A program made the position numbers and the translations under genes. Below the pieces are notes generated by a model, which saw only the letters and a program-made list of their open reading frames with translations, did no database searches and was not told the origin of the DNA. This document shows positions 51,110 through 60,436 of a stretch of DNA of 64,000 nucleotides, one piece after another. Each line of letters starts with the position of its first letter. Within the stretch, counting starts at the first letter, position 1. Location of the stretch: contig JAGNJW010000019.1 of assembly GCA_018000455.1 (NCBI GenBank), positions 45,978-109,977 on the forward strand. The letters run 5' to 3'. This stretch comes from Acidobacteriota bacterium. GTDB lineage: Bacteria > Acidobacteriota > Vicinamibacteria > Vicinamibacterales > UBA2999.

Positions 51110-53995
51110 TCACGAGGCAGCGCGGGTCGCGAGGCGGTGCTTCATGGTGGGCGGCGAGAGCCCCATGAGCGCTGCCGCGTAGGTAATCGGCGTCGGCACA
51201 TAGGTCAGCACGACCTCGAGCAGCAACGCCTCGGCGCGATCCGCCAGCGCCTCGCTCGGCAGGTCCGGCGCCGCCACGATGGCCGTGAGCGCCGCTTTCA
51301 CCGCGATCCACGTCGCCGGCCGCGCCGTCAGCGACCGGTCGGTCTCGGCATGCCGCAGGCGCCGCGCGAAGGTGGTCTGCGGCAGGCCGATACGGGCGGC
51401 CGCACGGGCGCCGACTCCGGCCGTCTGGTCGTGCGCCACGAGCACTACTTCGTGTGCCAGCCAGCGGCCGAGCGGCAGGCTGAGGCGTGGCGCTGCCGCG
51501 GCGGCCCGCTGCACTTCCCCTTCGAGCGCGTTGCGCAACTGCTGCCAGGCCTCCTCGAAGCCGGCCGACTCCTCGGCCGGCCCGGGCCCGTCGGGTGCGA
51601 GGGCGCGCGGCCGCAGCGGCACGATTACAGCTCGCGCGCCGAGCGGCTCGGGCAGCCGCAGGTCTTCGACGTCCAGGCGATCGGCGTCCGACAGCACGAC
51701 GGCCTGCAGGATCGTGTTCTGGAGTTCACGGATGTTGCCGGGCCAGGGGTAGGCAGTGAGCCGGCGTTCGGCCTCGGCAGTGAAGCCCTGCAGCGGCCGC
51801 CGCTGGTCGGCCGCCGCCGTGCGTGCAAAGTGATCGGCCAGCAGGCGCACGTCCTCGGGCCGCTCGCGCAGTGGCGGAATGTGCAGGCGGACGACGTTCA
51901 GGCGGTAGAACAAGTCCTCGCGGAAGCGGCCGGCCCTCACTTCGTCTTCGAGGCGCCGGTTGGTGGCGGCGATGATCCGCACGTCCACTTTTCGGGACCG
52001 TGTACCACCCACCATCGAGATGGTCTTCTCCTGCACGAAGCGCAGCAGGCGCGATTGCACGTCGAGCGGCAGCTCACCGATCTCGTCGAGGAACACGGTG
52101 CCGCCGTCGGCCATCGCCAGGCGGCCGCTCGATCGCTGCTGCGCGCCCGTGAAAGCGCCACGTTCGTGGCCGAAGAGCTCCGAGTCGATGAGCGTCGCTG
52201 GAATGGCGCCGCAGTCGACGATGACGAAGGGTTTGCTGCGGCGGCCGCTCAGCTGATGCAGCGTCTGCGCCAACATCTCCTTGCCGGTACCGCTCTCACC
52301 GGTCACGAGGACGGTCGTTTCGGTCGAGGCCACCTTGCGGGCGCGCGTCAGCACCTCGGCCATCGCTGCCGACTGGAAGACGATCGGGCTCTGCTGTGAC
52401 CGGAGGCCCTGCACCTCGGCCTGCAGACGCCGTCGTTCGTGCTCGGCATGCACCCGGTGGCGTTCGGCCAGGTGTTCGCGGTCGAGCGCCACGGCCAGCT
52501 GCCCCGCCACACCCGTGAGCACGTGGATGTCGGTGCGATCGAGGTCGAGCACCTCGGGACTGCCGACCAGGCAGATGGCGCCGAGGGTGCGGCCATCCGT
52601 GACGAGCGGCACGGCGACGGCCACGTGCGGCCGCCGCTCGCCGTCGGGCGTGGCCAGCTCGGTCGAGCGCTGGCGCACGCTGCCGGCGCCGACGGCGGCG
52701 GTAACGACCACGCGTTCGTCTTCCGAGAGGTCGGCGGACTGCAGCAGGCGCGGCTCCACCCCGTCGTGCCGCTGCTGACCATAGACCAGGCGCTCGCCGG
52801 CATCGCCGGTCACGAAGAACGAGACGCGTGTGGGGTGCAGCACCGCGAACAGCCGGTCGACGACCTTGGACGCCAGGTCAGTCGATCCGGCCGCGCTCGA
52901 CAGGGCCTGCAGCACGTCCCACAGGAGGCCCATGTTGCGGTAGTCCTTGTCAGTACGGCCGGTGAAGATGCCGAGCAGGCGGTCGGTCGACGGGTTTGTG
53001 ACGTCGGCGGCCGCATCGTGCCACAGCACCGACTCCTCGCCGTTCGTCTGGCGCGCGGCGCCGAGCGCCTCGTTGGCGCGCTTCAGGAGGTCGAGCGGCT
53101 CGAGGCCATCGGCCTCGGCGGCTTCGCAGGCCACGATGCCGACGGCACAGCGCAGCTGTACGGTGTCTTGCAGGAAGGCACGCCCGACCATGTGATGGCG
53201 CACGCGTTCGGCGACCAGCCGCGCGGCGTCAGCGCCCACATTGCCGAGCGGCAGCGCGAAGATGGCGCCTCCGTAGCGCATGAGCACGTCGGTGCGCCTG
53301 AGCAACCCATGCATCGACTGCACGACTTCGCGGATGAGCCCGTCGCCGGCGCGTCGGCCGAATTGCTCGTTCACGGCGTCGAGGCCGAGCGGGTTCACGA
53401 GCAGCAGCGCGAAGGGCAGCCGTCGGCGGCGCGCCCGGTCCAGGTCGGCGCGCAGCACGCCCATGAGTTCATGGCGGCCCGGCAGGCCGGTGAGCGGATC
53501 GGTGAGCACCGAGTAGACGCTGACGATGGTCGAGGCCAGTGCGTGCGCCACCGAGATCATCGAGCCGGTCCCGGCAGTGGCGGCCGGCGGCGGCATAGAT
53601 AGCGCGACCCAGCCGGCGGCCGGCGAGAGCCGGCGTTCGTCGGCGCTGCGGCGGCGCGCATGGTCCACGCTCGAGACGCTGGCGCCGGCACCGGCCCACA
53701 GACTCGTCAATAGCGGCGCCGCGATGAGCACACCGTGCCCGCCGCGACTCGCGATGAGACCGTCGGGGCTGACGGCGATGCCGTTCCAGGCGCCCGTTTC
53801 GAGCACCTCGGCCGCGAACGCCTCGGCCGCCTCAGGCGTAGCAAGCTCGGCCAGTGGCGGGGCGTCGCCGGCATGCACGAGCACGGCCGGTACAGCGGGG
53901 TTCCAGGGCGTCGGCAAATAGACCGAGGCCGAGTGTGCACCCGCTTGCTGCGCCAGATGTGCGAGCTGTGCCGCCAGTCGCTCTGATCCCGCCAT
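51110..53995 (-). CDS. Sigma-54-dependent transcriptional activator with degenerate GGDEF and GAF domains
   Basis: This is a 961-residue protein of unusual composition. Residues of about 160-325 form a GGDEF-like domain (LTDPLTGLPGRHELMGVLRA), but the signature is RYGGAIF instead of RYGGDEF, so diguanylate cyclase activity is not expected. A GAF domain follows (about 360-510). The AAA+ sigma-54 domain has Walker A GESGTGKE (near 566-573), GAFTGA (about 613-618) for sigma-54 contact, Walker B GGTVFLDEIG and the R finger region FREDLFYRLNVVRLHIPPLR. Two Fis-like helix-turn-helix segments end the protein (RIGLPQTTFARRLRHAE and ALMGLSPPTMKHRLATR). It is divergent from the HD-GYP gene, which has a sigma-54-type promoter. 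Confidence 0.9.
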   Translation of the reverse strand: MAGSERLAAQLAHLAQQAGAHSASVYLPTPWNPAVPAVLVHAGDAPPLAELATPEAAEAFAAEVLETGAWNGIAVSPDGLIASRGGHGVLIAAPLLTSLWAGAGASVSSVDHARRRSADERRLSPAAGWVALSMPPPAATAGTGSMISVAHALASTIVSVYSVLTDPLTGLPGRHELMGVLRADLDRARRRRLPFALLLVNPLGLDAVNEQFGRRAGDGLIREVVQSMHGLLRRTDVLMRYGGAIFALPLGNVGADAARLVAERVRHHMVGRAFLQDTVQLRCAVGIVACEAAEADGLEPLDLLKRANEALGAARQTNGEESVLWHDAAADVTNPSTDRLLGIFTGRTDKDYRNMGLLWDVLQALSSAAGSTDLASKVVDRLFAVLHPTRVSFFVTGDAGERLVYGQQRHDGVEPRLLQSADLSEDERVVVTAAVGAGSVRQRSTELATPDGERRPHVAVAVPLVTDGRTLGAICLVGSPEVLDLDRTDIHVLTGVAGQLAVALDREHLAERHRVHAEHERRRLQAEVQGLRSQQSPIVFQSAAMAEVLTRARKVASTETTVLVTGESGTGKEMLAQTLHQLSGRRSKPFVIVDCGAIPATLIDSELFGHERGAFTGAQQRSSGRLAMADGGTVFLDEIGELPLDVQSRLLRFVQEKTISMVGGTRSRKVDVRIIAATNRRLEDEVRAGRFREDLFYRLNVVRLHIPPLRERPEDVRLLADHFARTAAADQRRPLQGFTAEAERRLTAYPWPGNIRELQNTILQAVVLSDADRLDVEDLRLPEPLGARAVIVPLRPRALAPDGPGPAEESAGFEEAWQQLRNALEGEVQRAAAAAPRLSLPLGRWLAHEVVLVAHDQTAGVGARAAARIGLPQTTFARRLRHAETDRSLTARPATWIAVKAALTAIVAAPDLPSEALADRAEALLLEVVLTYVPTPITYAAALMGLSPPTMKHRLATRAAS

Positions 53996-54237
53996 GTCCT
54001 CCCTACATATCGGCCGCGCCTAGCCACAATTTAATGACGAGAAAGGCTTTGTACGATCCTGCACGGTCCTGCCCCCCCGATAAATTGACTGTGCCCAAGC
54101 TGAAATTTCGGGGCGACCGCCATTGCTGCCCCCGCACCGACACATCGTGCCGGGAGACCGCCCGCCGCCCTGAGTGATTCCTGAGGCATTTCGCCGATTG
54201 CGCCGACTGCGACGCCTGAGACGACGCCGCCCGATCC

Positions 54238-54253
54238 TGGCAGGGAGATTGCG
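54238..54253 (+). promoter_or_regulatory. Sigma-54 (-24/-12) promoter candidate of the HD-GYP gene
   Basis: TGGCAGGGAGATTGCG matches TGGCAC-N5-TTGCA with the essential GG and GC exactly ten bases apart. It lies 18 bases before the annotated ATG, so transcription would begin at about 54264, leaving a leader of about eight bases; a downstream start or a leaderless message is possible. The activator gene is divergent and adjacent. Confidence 0.5.
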
Positions 54254-54271
54254 AGATCCTCCTGCGGCCCC

Positions 54272-56239
54272 ATGTCAACGCCCGCCACGACCGCCGCCGC
54301 CAGTCCGCCGCCGGACACGCGGGTGCTTGCTCGCTATGTGGCAGCGGTGACGGCGTTGGGCCTCTTCGCCATCGCGCAGTCGACGACCAGCCTCCCGACG
54401 ACGCCCCGGCCGGCTGAATGGCTGCTCTTCTCGGGACTGGCGATCGCCTTCGGACGCCTGTCCCTGCGCCTTCCGGGCGTGCCCGTCCACGCCTCGATGT
54501 CCGACACCTTCCTGCTGACGTCGGCCGTCTTGTTCGGGCCGGGGCCGGCCACGGTCGCCATGGCGGCCGACGGCTTCATCCTCTCCTGGCGACGCGGCCA
54601 CAGCGCCGATCGCATCCTCTTCAACGCGGCCAACCCGGCCCTGTCGGTCTGGCTCGGCGCGCAGGCCTACCTAGCCACGCTCGGCAGCTCGCCGCTGGCG
54701 AGCGGTGTGGTGTCGCTCGAAACCGTCGTGGTGCCGCTGGCGGTCATGGCAACCGTGCACTTCCTAGTGCACTCGGGACTGACCGCGACTGCGGCGGCCC
54801 TCGAGCGTGGCGGCCATCCTTTCGAGGTGTGGCGCAACCACTTCGCGATGCTGGGTGTGAGCCACGCCGCGTCGGCGTCTGCCGCACTCATCCTGGCGCT
54901 GCTGGCCGGGAAACTGGGAGTGCTGGCCCTGGCCGCCGCGGCGCCGCTCGTCGTGGTCGTGTATCTGGGCCTGCACTCGCGCTTCGGCCGGCTCGCCGAT
55001 GCCGAGCGCCACGTAAAGCAGGTGGATCGCCTCTACATGTCGACGATCCAGGCGCTGTCGAGCGCCATCGACGCCAAGGACGGTGTGACGAGCAGCCACA
55101 TCCGCCGCGTGCAGACCTACTCGGTGGCCCTGGCGCGCACTCTCGGTGTGGCGGCGACCGACGAGGTCAAGGCGATCGAAGCGGCCGCACTACTCCACGA
55201 CACCGGCAAGCTGGCCGTGCCCGAGCACATCCTGAACAAACCCGGCAAGCTCACCACGGCCGAGTTCGAGGCGATGAAGCTCCATGTGGACGTGGGCGCC
55301 GACATCCTGTCGTCGATTGAGTTTCCGTATCCGGTGGTGCCGATCGTTCGCGCCCACCACGAGAACTGGGACGGCACGGGCTATCCGCGCGGACTGAAAG
55401 GCGAGGACATCCCGATCGGCGCCCGCATCCTGTCGGTCGTCGACTGCTACGACGCCCTGACGTCCGACCGGCCCTACCGCCCGGCGATGACCCAGGAGCA
55501 GGCGGTGGCGATCGTCGTCGAGCGCCGCGGCACGATGTACGACCCGCGCGTCGTTGATACCTTTCTCGACCTGTTGCCGACGCTCGGCAAGGTCATCGAG
55601 GCCGAGCCCACGCTCGGCCGCGCCATGCACAAGCTGGCGGCCGCGCGTGATGCCGCTTCCGCCACGACGCCTTCTGCCGTCACCGCCCCGCCGCTGCCGG
55701 TCTGCCTGACACCGCAAACGGCGATCGAGAGCGTGTCGCGGCTGCTCGCCGGCCCACCACGCGTCGCCGATGTGGCCAGCCTCCTTGCGCTCGACCTCAA
55801 GGCGCTGTCGCCGGCGACCGAGTTCGTGTTCTACCTCACCTCGCCGGGCGCCGAACGCCTCGTCGCCGAGTACGCGACGCGCGAGCATCCCGCCGGGCGC
55901 GGCTACGACGCCATCCCGCTCGGCGAGCGGGTGAGCGGCTGGGTCGCCGCCAATCGCCAGCAGATCATCAACTCCGATGCGCGGCTCGATCTCGGACCGT
56001 CGGCCTCGACAACGTCGCTGCGCTACTGCGTCGCGACACCGCTCGTCGACGACGGACACATCACGGGCGTGCTCGCGGCCTACAGCGACGTTCCGCTGGC
56101 GGCCGAAGTGGCGCATCAGCTGGCGCTGGTCGCACCCTCACTCGCCGCCGCGATAGCGCGCGCCGCCAGTGGCGTGCCGCTGCGCCCGGCCAAGGCGCAC
56201 CTGGCGCGCCCCAGCCTGCGCGTTGCTTCCAGCCGCTAG
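54272..56239 (+). CDS. Membrane HD-GYP phosphodiesterase with C-terminal GAF domain
   Basis: This 655-residue protein has about seven N-terminal hydrophobic helices (to about residue 240), a linker, and an HD-GYP domain. The HD pair is in LLHDTGKLAVPEHILNKPGK (H309, D310), and the GYP motif is RAHHENWDGTGYPRGLKGED (HHE at 362-364, GYP at 370-372). All metal ligands seem in place, so c-di-GMP hydrolysis is expected. A C-terminal GAF-like domain (about 485-640) resembles the stand-alone protein at 46906. The divergent neighbour is a sigma-54 activator. Its stop codon overlaps that of the convergent aminotransferase gene at a GCTAGC palindrome. Confidence 0.92.
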   Translation: MSTPATTAAASPPPDTRVLARYVAAVTALGLFAIAQSTTSLPTTPRPAEWLLFSGLAIAFGRLSLRLPGVPVHASMSDTFLLTSAVLFGPGPATVAMAADGFILSWRRGHSADRILFNAANPALSVWLGAQAYLATLGSSPLASGVVSLETVVVPLAVMATVHFLVHSGLTATAAALERGGHPFEVWRNHFAMLGVSHAASASAALILALLAGKLGVLALAAAAPLVVVVYLGLHSRFGRLADAERHVKQVDRLYMSTIQALSSAIDAKDGVTSSHIRRVQTYSVALARTLGVAATDEVKAIEAAALLHDTGKLAVPEHILNKPGKLTTAEFEAMKLHVDVGADILSSIEFPYPVVPIVRAHHENWDGTGYPRGLKGEDIPIGARILSVVDCYDALTSDRPYRPAMTQEQAVAIVVERRGTMYDPRVVDTFLDLLPTLGKVIEAEPTLGRAMHKLAAARDAASATTPSAVTAPPLPVCLTPQTAIESVSRLLAGPPRVADVASLLALDLKALSPATEFVFYLTSPGAERLVAEYATREHPAGRGYDAIPLGERVSGWVAANRQQIINSDARLDLGPSASTTSLRYCVATPLVDDGHITGVLAAYSDVPLAAEVAHQLALVAPSLAAAIARAASGVPLRPAKAHLARPSLRVASSR

Positions 56240-57606
56240 CGGCGCGAGGCCGCCATCGCCTCACGCGCCGTCGCCAGCACCGGCGGAATGGTGTCGGCCA
56301 CGATGTCCACCAGCCGGTCGAGATCGGCATCGCTCGTCATGAGCGGCGGCGCGATGCAGATGCAGTCCATCACCGCGCGCGTATAGAGGCCGCGCTCGAG
56401 CATGCCGTCCATGAGCTTCTGGCTCACGCCGAGCGCAGGTGGAAACAGCTGCTTGGTCGCCGGATCGGCTACCAGCTCGACGGCCCCCATCAGGCCGAGC
56501 GCCCGCACGTGGCCCACGCCGTCCATCGACTCGAGCTCGCGCAGGCGCGCCAGCAGGCGCACGCCGCCCCGGCGAGAGCGCTCGACGAGGCCCTCGTGCT
56601 CGATGATGTCGAGGTTGGCCAGCGCCACCGCGCAACACGTGGGATGCCCCGAATAGGTGAAGGCGTGCATCCACCGCTGCCCCGGCGCGACGCCGTTGAC
56701 GACCTCGCGGATCCTGTCCGAGATGCCAATGCCGCCCAGTGGCACGTAGCCGCTCGTGATGCCCTTGGCGAACTGCATGATGTCGGGCTCGACGCTGTAG
56801 TGCTGCAGGCCGAACCAGGTGCCGGTGCGGCCAAAGCCGGTGATGACGTCGTCGGCGATGAGGAGCACGTCGTAGCGGTCGCAGATCTCGCGGATGCGCG
56901 GGAAGTAGTCGGGCGGCGGTACGATGACACCGCCGGCGCCCTGTACGGGCTCGGCGATGAAGGCCGCCACCGTGTCCGGGCCCTCGCGGAGGATCGCCGC
57001 CTCGAGCGTGTTGGCGGCGGCCACGCCCAGGCTCACGCTCGTGTCGGTGTGCTCGAAGCGGTAGGGATCGGGCGCCTCGATGTGGCTGAAGCCTGGCGTG
57101 CGCGGCTCGAACATCGGCCAGAACACCGGCAGGCCGGTGGCGCTCATCGCCGCGAGCGTCAGGCCATGGTAGGCACGGTGCCGCGAGATGACCTTGATCT
57201 TGTCGGGCTTGCCGAGCGCCTTCCAGTAGAAGCGGGCGGTCTTGAAGGAGCTCTCGGACGACTCGGCGCCGCCGCTCGTGAAGAAGAACGTGTTGATCGA
57301 CGGGTAGGCCAGCCCGCTCAGCCGCTCGGCCAGCCTGATGGCCTGTTCGTTGGTGCCGCCGGCGTAGGCCGAGTGGAAGGCGAGCGTGGACATCTGCGCG
57401 TGCGCCGCATCGGCGAGTTCTCGGCGACCGTGTCCGATGTTGACGTTCCACAACCCCGACAGGCCGTCGAGGTACTCCCGCCCGGTGGCGTCGGTGATGC
57501 GCGCGCCATCGCCCTTCACCCACACCCGCGTGCTGGCGTAGGCCGACGGATGGTGAAGGGGGTGCATCAGGTGGGCCTGGTCGGCAGCAAGCGGCGTCGT
57601 GGACAT
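56236..57606 (-). CDS. Class III PLP-dependent aminotransferase (omega-transaminase type)
   Basis: This 456-residue enzyme has GDGARITDATGREYLDGLSG at the start, FFFTSGGAESSESSFKTARF with YHGLTLAAMSATGLP for the PLP-phosphate binding region, ILLIADDVITGFGRTG-type LIADDVITGFGRTGTWFG and the PLP-binding Lys in FAKGITSGYVPLGGIG. The order and the TCCAVALANLDIIEHEGLVE end fit beta-alanine:pyruvate or putrescine:pyruvate aminotransferases. ATG 57606 is chosen at the family start; a longer frame to 57702 is unlikely. The amino donor cannot be told from sequence. Confidence 0.93.
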   Translation of the reverse strand: MSTTPLAADQAHLMHPLHHPSAYASTRVWVKGDGARITDATGREYLDGLSGLWNVNIGHGRRELADAAHAQMSTLAFHSAYAGGTNEQAIRLAERLSGLAYPSINTFFFTSGGAESSESSFKTARFYWKALGKPDKIKVISRHRAYHGLTLAAMSATGLPVFWPMFEPRTPGFSHIEAPDPYRFEHTDTSVSLGVAAANTLEAAILREGPDTVAAFIAEPVQGAGGVIVPPPDYFPRIREICDRYDVLLIADDVITGFGRTGTWFGLQHYSVEPDIMQFAKGITSGYVPLGGIGISDRIREVVNGVAPGQRWMHAFTYSGHPTCCAVALANLDIIEHEGLVERSRRGGVRLLARLRELESMDGVGHVRALGLMGAVELVADPATKQLFPPALGVSQKLMDGMLERGLYTRAVMDCICIAPPLMTSDADLDRLVDIVADTIPPVLATAREAMAASRR

Positions 57607-57791
57607 GACCTGACATGCTACGCGCTGGCGCTCATCGGCTGCAATCCATGCCGGCCTCGAGCCGCCACCGCCGCCTCCCGTATTCCCGAGCATGGTGAAC
57701 ATGCAGCCACTCGTCCACGCGCCCCGGTACGACGAGGAGGCATCGGATCATCGACCGGATGCTAACCGGCTGGCGGCGACGAGCGCGGCGC

Positions 57792-58829
57792 TCAGTCGGC
57801 CGCCGGCAGGCCGAGCACGAAGCGGCAGCCGCCACCCTCGAGAGGCAAGACCTCCAGCGTGCCGCCGTGGGCCAGTGCGATCTTCTTCGCCGCCGCCAGC
57901 AGGAGCGCGCCCGACGGCCCGGCCGGATGATCGTGCCAGCCGGCGTCGAACGCGCGACCGTAAGCCGCGGCTGGCAGCCGCACGGCGGTCTGGCTGATCT
58001 CGATGGTGCGCGTCGCCGCGTCACGGCGCGGGCCGAGCGCCACGCTCACCTTCCGCGCATCGCCGCGATCTTCGATGAGGGCGCGGATGGCCGCCAGGAT
58101 CGCGCCGAGGGCCGTCGTGAGCAGACGTTCGTCGCCGAATACGGCACAGGTGCCGGCGGGGACGCGCATGGCGTCGGCGCCGCCACTCAAACGATTCTCA
58201 GGACCCCACGCCTCGAGCACTCCGGCCAGCGCCCGCAGCAGATCGACTTCGTCGAGTGCCGGCAGCGGCTCGACCTGGAGGACGAGGGCCGCATCAGCCA
58301 GCCAGCGGCCGCGCGTCGCCTCGGCACGGGCCAGTTCAATTGCCACGCGGTCGCGCAGCGGGCGTCCGCGCAGGGGCACGTCGCGCAGGGCCGCCTGGAT
58401 CGCATCGAAGGCCTCGGCGAGCGAGGCGGCCGCCGCCATGAGCGACGTCGTGGCCGCAGGATCGGCCGGCTCGAGCGGTGGCAGCGCGATCGATAGAGGC
58501 GTGACCGCCGATTCGAGTGACCTTGCTACCGGCGCGGCGGCCGCCTCGGCCTCGAACGTCGACCGCGACCGGTCGACCAGGGCCTCCACGTAGTGCGGCT
58601 CGGCCCGCATCCGATAGCTCGGTGGCAGCCCTTCACGCACGCGAGCCGGTAGGCCGGCGTGCACATCCGGGTCGGCGTCGGCCTCGAGCTCGGCGTCGTG
58701 GTCGACGGGGATCTCGTCGTCGAGATCACCATCGACCTCGTCACGCCCGACCGGCGAGGTGCGTAGCGGAAGACCGGCGTCACGAGTCGCACGAACGAAC
58801 GGGGAGACGTACGCGGGGGATTCAGACAC
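57792..58829 (-). CDS. Protein with degenerate histidine-kinase ATPase-like C-terminus
   Basis: This 345-residue soluble protein begins with an acidic, low-complexity region (DEVDGDLDDEIPVDHDAELE), has a helical middle (ASLAEAFDAIQAALRDVPLR) and a C-terminal part that resembles a HATPase: LTTALGAILAAIRALIEDRG at the N-box position without its Asn, PSGALLLAAAKKIALAHGGT in place of G2, and EVLPLEGGGCRFVLGLP as the final strands. The N, D and G1 signatures are not recognisable, so ATP binding is doubtful. It might be an adaptor or phosphotransfer-like protein. Starts at ATG 58829. Confidence 0.65.
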   Translation of the reverse strand: MSESPAYVSPFVRATRDAGLPLRTSPVGRDEVDGDLDDEIPVDHDAELEADADPDVHAGLPARVREGLPPSYRMRAEPHYVEALVDRSRSTFEAEAAAAPVARSLESAVTPLSIALPPLEPADPAATTSLMAAAASLAEAFDAIQAALRDVPLRGRPLRDRVAIELARAEATRGRWLADAALVLQVEPLPALDEVDLLRALAGVLEAWGPENRLSGGADAMRVPAGTCAVFGDERLLTTALGAILAAIRALIEDRGDARKVSVALGPRRDAATRTIEISQTAVRLPAAAYGRAFDAGWHDHPAGPSGALLLAAAKKIALAHGGTLEVLPLEGGGCRFVLGLPAAD

Positions 58830-59017
58830 GTCAAGAGCCTCGTCGCGAAATACGGCAGCAAGTCTACATCAGCGGTGCTGAGATTCCGGTGCCGCGGACG
58901 AGCCGATCACGGCAGCGGCGACGACGATGACGAAGTCTGCGTCGGCCCCGACTTTGACACGCGCTTTGGCGGACATCAGCGGCGTCGGCCGCCCGCCACG
59001 AGGCGGATATGCGAGGT

Positions 59018-60427
59018 CTACTTCGCGCGAGCCAGGTCCATCACCACGTCGTACTGGAAGCGGACGAAGCGATGCAACTCTGCAATCAGGATCCGCTCCT
59101 GGTCGCTGTGCGCGCCGAAGCCCTTCTGGCCGTCTTCGCTGTCGAGCGCGGGTCCGATGCCGTAGCACTGCGGGCCCTTGGCCCGGATGTTCGACATGTC
59201 GGTGGCGCCGGTGCCCATGGTGGGCAGCGTGACGGTGTCGTAGTGCTTCGTGACCTGGGCTTCGATCACGGTGAACGCCTCGGTATTCAAGCGCGAGCCG
59301 CCGGCAGGCCGGTAGCGGTCGCGCACCCAGCGCACCTCGACCCTCGGATCGTTGATCACCTTGCGCACCTGCTCGAGAAACGCGTCCTGATCCTCGTCGG
59401 GATGCAGGCGCACGTCGAGCGTCGCCTTGGCTTCGGAAGGAATCACGTTGTAGCGGAACCCGGTCGTCATGATGGTGGGCACGAGCGAGGTATGGGTCAT
59501 CGACCAGTGATGCGGTTCGTTGGCCAGCATCCAGTCCTCGGCCGGGCCGTGCACCTTGGGGTCAGGGTTCAGCAGATCGCGGTAGTGCTCGGCCACGGCG
59601 GGCTCGGCCAGCGTCGTCAGTCGCTTGAAGTAGGACGCCGTCGTCTCGTTCAGCCTCAGCGGCGGCTTCCACGCGCCGATCCGGCCCACGGCCGCGGCCA
59701 CGCCGAGCACGGCACTGTTCTGATTGGGCACCGAGCCGTGACCGGCCGGCCCCGCCACGATGAGCTCGACCGGCCGGGGCTCCTTTTCGGTGGTGCCGAC
59801 ATTGGCTTGCACCACCTTGCCGCCCCGCCGCACGACGCCGCCGCCCTCGGCCAGACAGAACTCGGCATCGATGGCGTCGAAGTGGTTGTCGGCCATGAAC
59901 TGCGCGCCGACGTCGGGGGCGCCTTCTTCACCTGCCTCCGCCAGCAGGATCACATCCCGATCGAGCGCCGCGCCCGTGCGCTTCAACTGCAGGACGAGCA
60001 TCAGGCCGGCGACGAGATTGTCCTTGTCGTCGACCGTGCCGCGGCCATAGACATAGCCGCCATCGAGGTTGGCACCGAACGGGGGGAAGGTCCATTTCTT
60101 CGGATCCACCGTCACGACGTCGGTGTGACCCATGACGAGCACCGGCCGCTTCTTCCCGTTGCCCTTGATGCGCACGACCAGGTTCGGCCGCTGCGGGTCT
60201 TTCGCGAAGATCTGGTACGGAATGCCCTCGGCGTCGAGCACCTCGCGCAGGTACTCCACCGCCCGAACCTCGTTCCCCGGCGGGCTGCTGGTATCGCGCC
60301 GCAGCAGCGCCTGGAAGTGCTTGAGCGTCTCGGCTTCGAATGCCGCGGTGCCGGGCCCGCTCTGCGCCTGTGGCAGAGCCGCGGCACCGACGACGGCCAG
60401 GGTGATGGCGAGAAGGCGTCGGACCAT
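59018..60427 (-). CDS. Secreted M20-family metallopeptidase
   Basis: This 469-residue protein has a signal peptide (RRLLAITLAVVGAAALPQAQ) and the M20/M25/M40 fold. Zinc ligands are visible in LVMGHTDVVTVD (His), YGRGTVDDKD (bridging Asp), and LLAEAGEEGAPD (general-base Glu and ligand Glu). The lid domain lies between residues of about 215 and 345 (GPAGHGSVPNQNSAVLG). The C-terminal His is in GFGAHSDQERI. The enzyme should be a periplasmic carboxypeptidase or dipeptidase. It is followed on the strand by nothing close; the PAP2 gene lies ten bases upstream. Confidence 0.9.
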   Translation of the reverse strand: MVRRLLAITLAVVGAAALPQAQSGPGTAAFEAETLKHFQALLRRDTSSPPGNEVRAVEYLREVLDAEGIPYQIFAKDPQRPNLVVRIKGNGKKRPVLVMGHTDVVTVDPKKWTFPPFGANLDGGYVYGRGTVDDKDNLVAGLMLVLQLKRTGAALDRDVILLAEAGEEGAPDVGAQFMADNHFDAIDAEFCLAEGGGVVRRGGKVVQANVGTTEKEPRPVELIVAGPAGHGSVPNQNSAVLGVAAAVGRIGAWKPPLRLNETTASYFKRLTTLAEPAVAEHYRDLLNPDPKVHGPAEDWMLANEPHHWSMTHTSLVPTIMTTGFRYNVIPSEAKATLDVRLHPDEDQDAFLEQVRKVINDPRVEVRWVRDRYRPAGGSRLNTEAFTVIEAQVTKHYDTVTLPTMGTGATDMSNIRAKGPQCYGIGPALDSEDGQKGFGAHSDQERILIAELHRFVRFQYDVVMDLARAK

Positions 60428-60436
60428 GCCGACATG

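Noticed and set aside
53996..54271. c-di-GMP riboswitch between the sigma-54 activator and HD-GYP genes
   Set aside because: No GEMM-type conserved elements or tetraloop-receptor pattern could be recognised; only the -24/-12 promoter match is supported.
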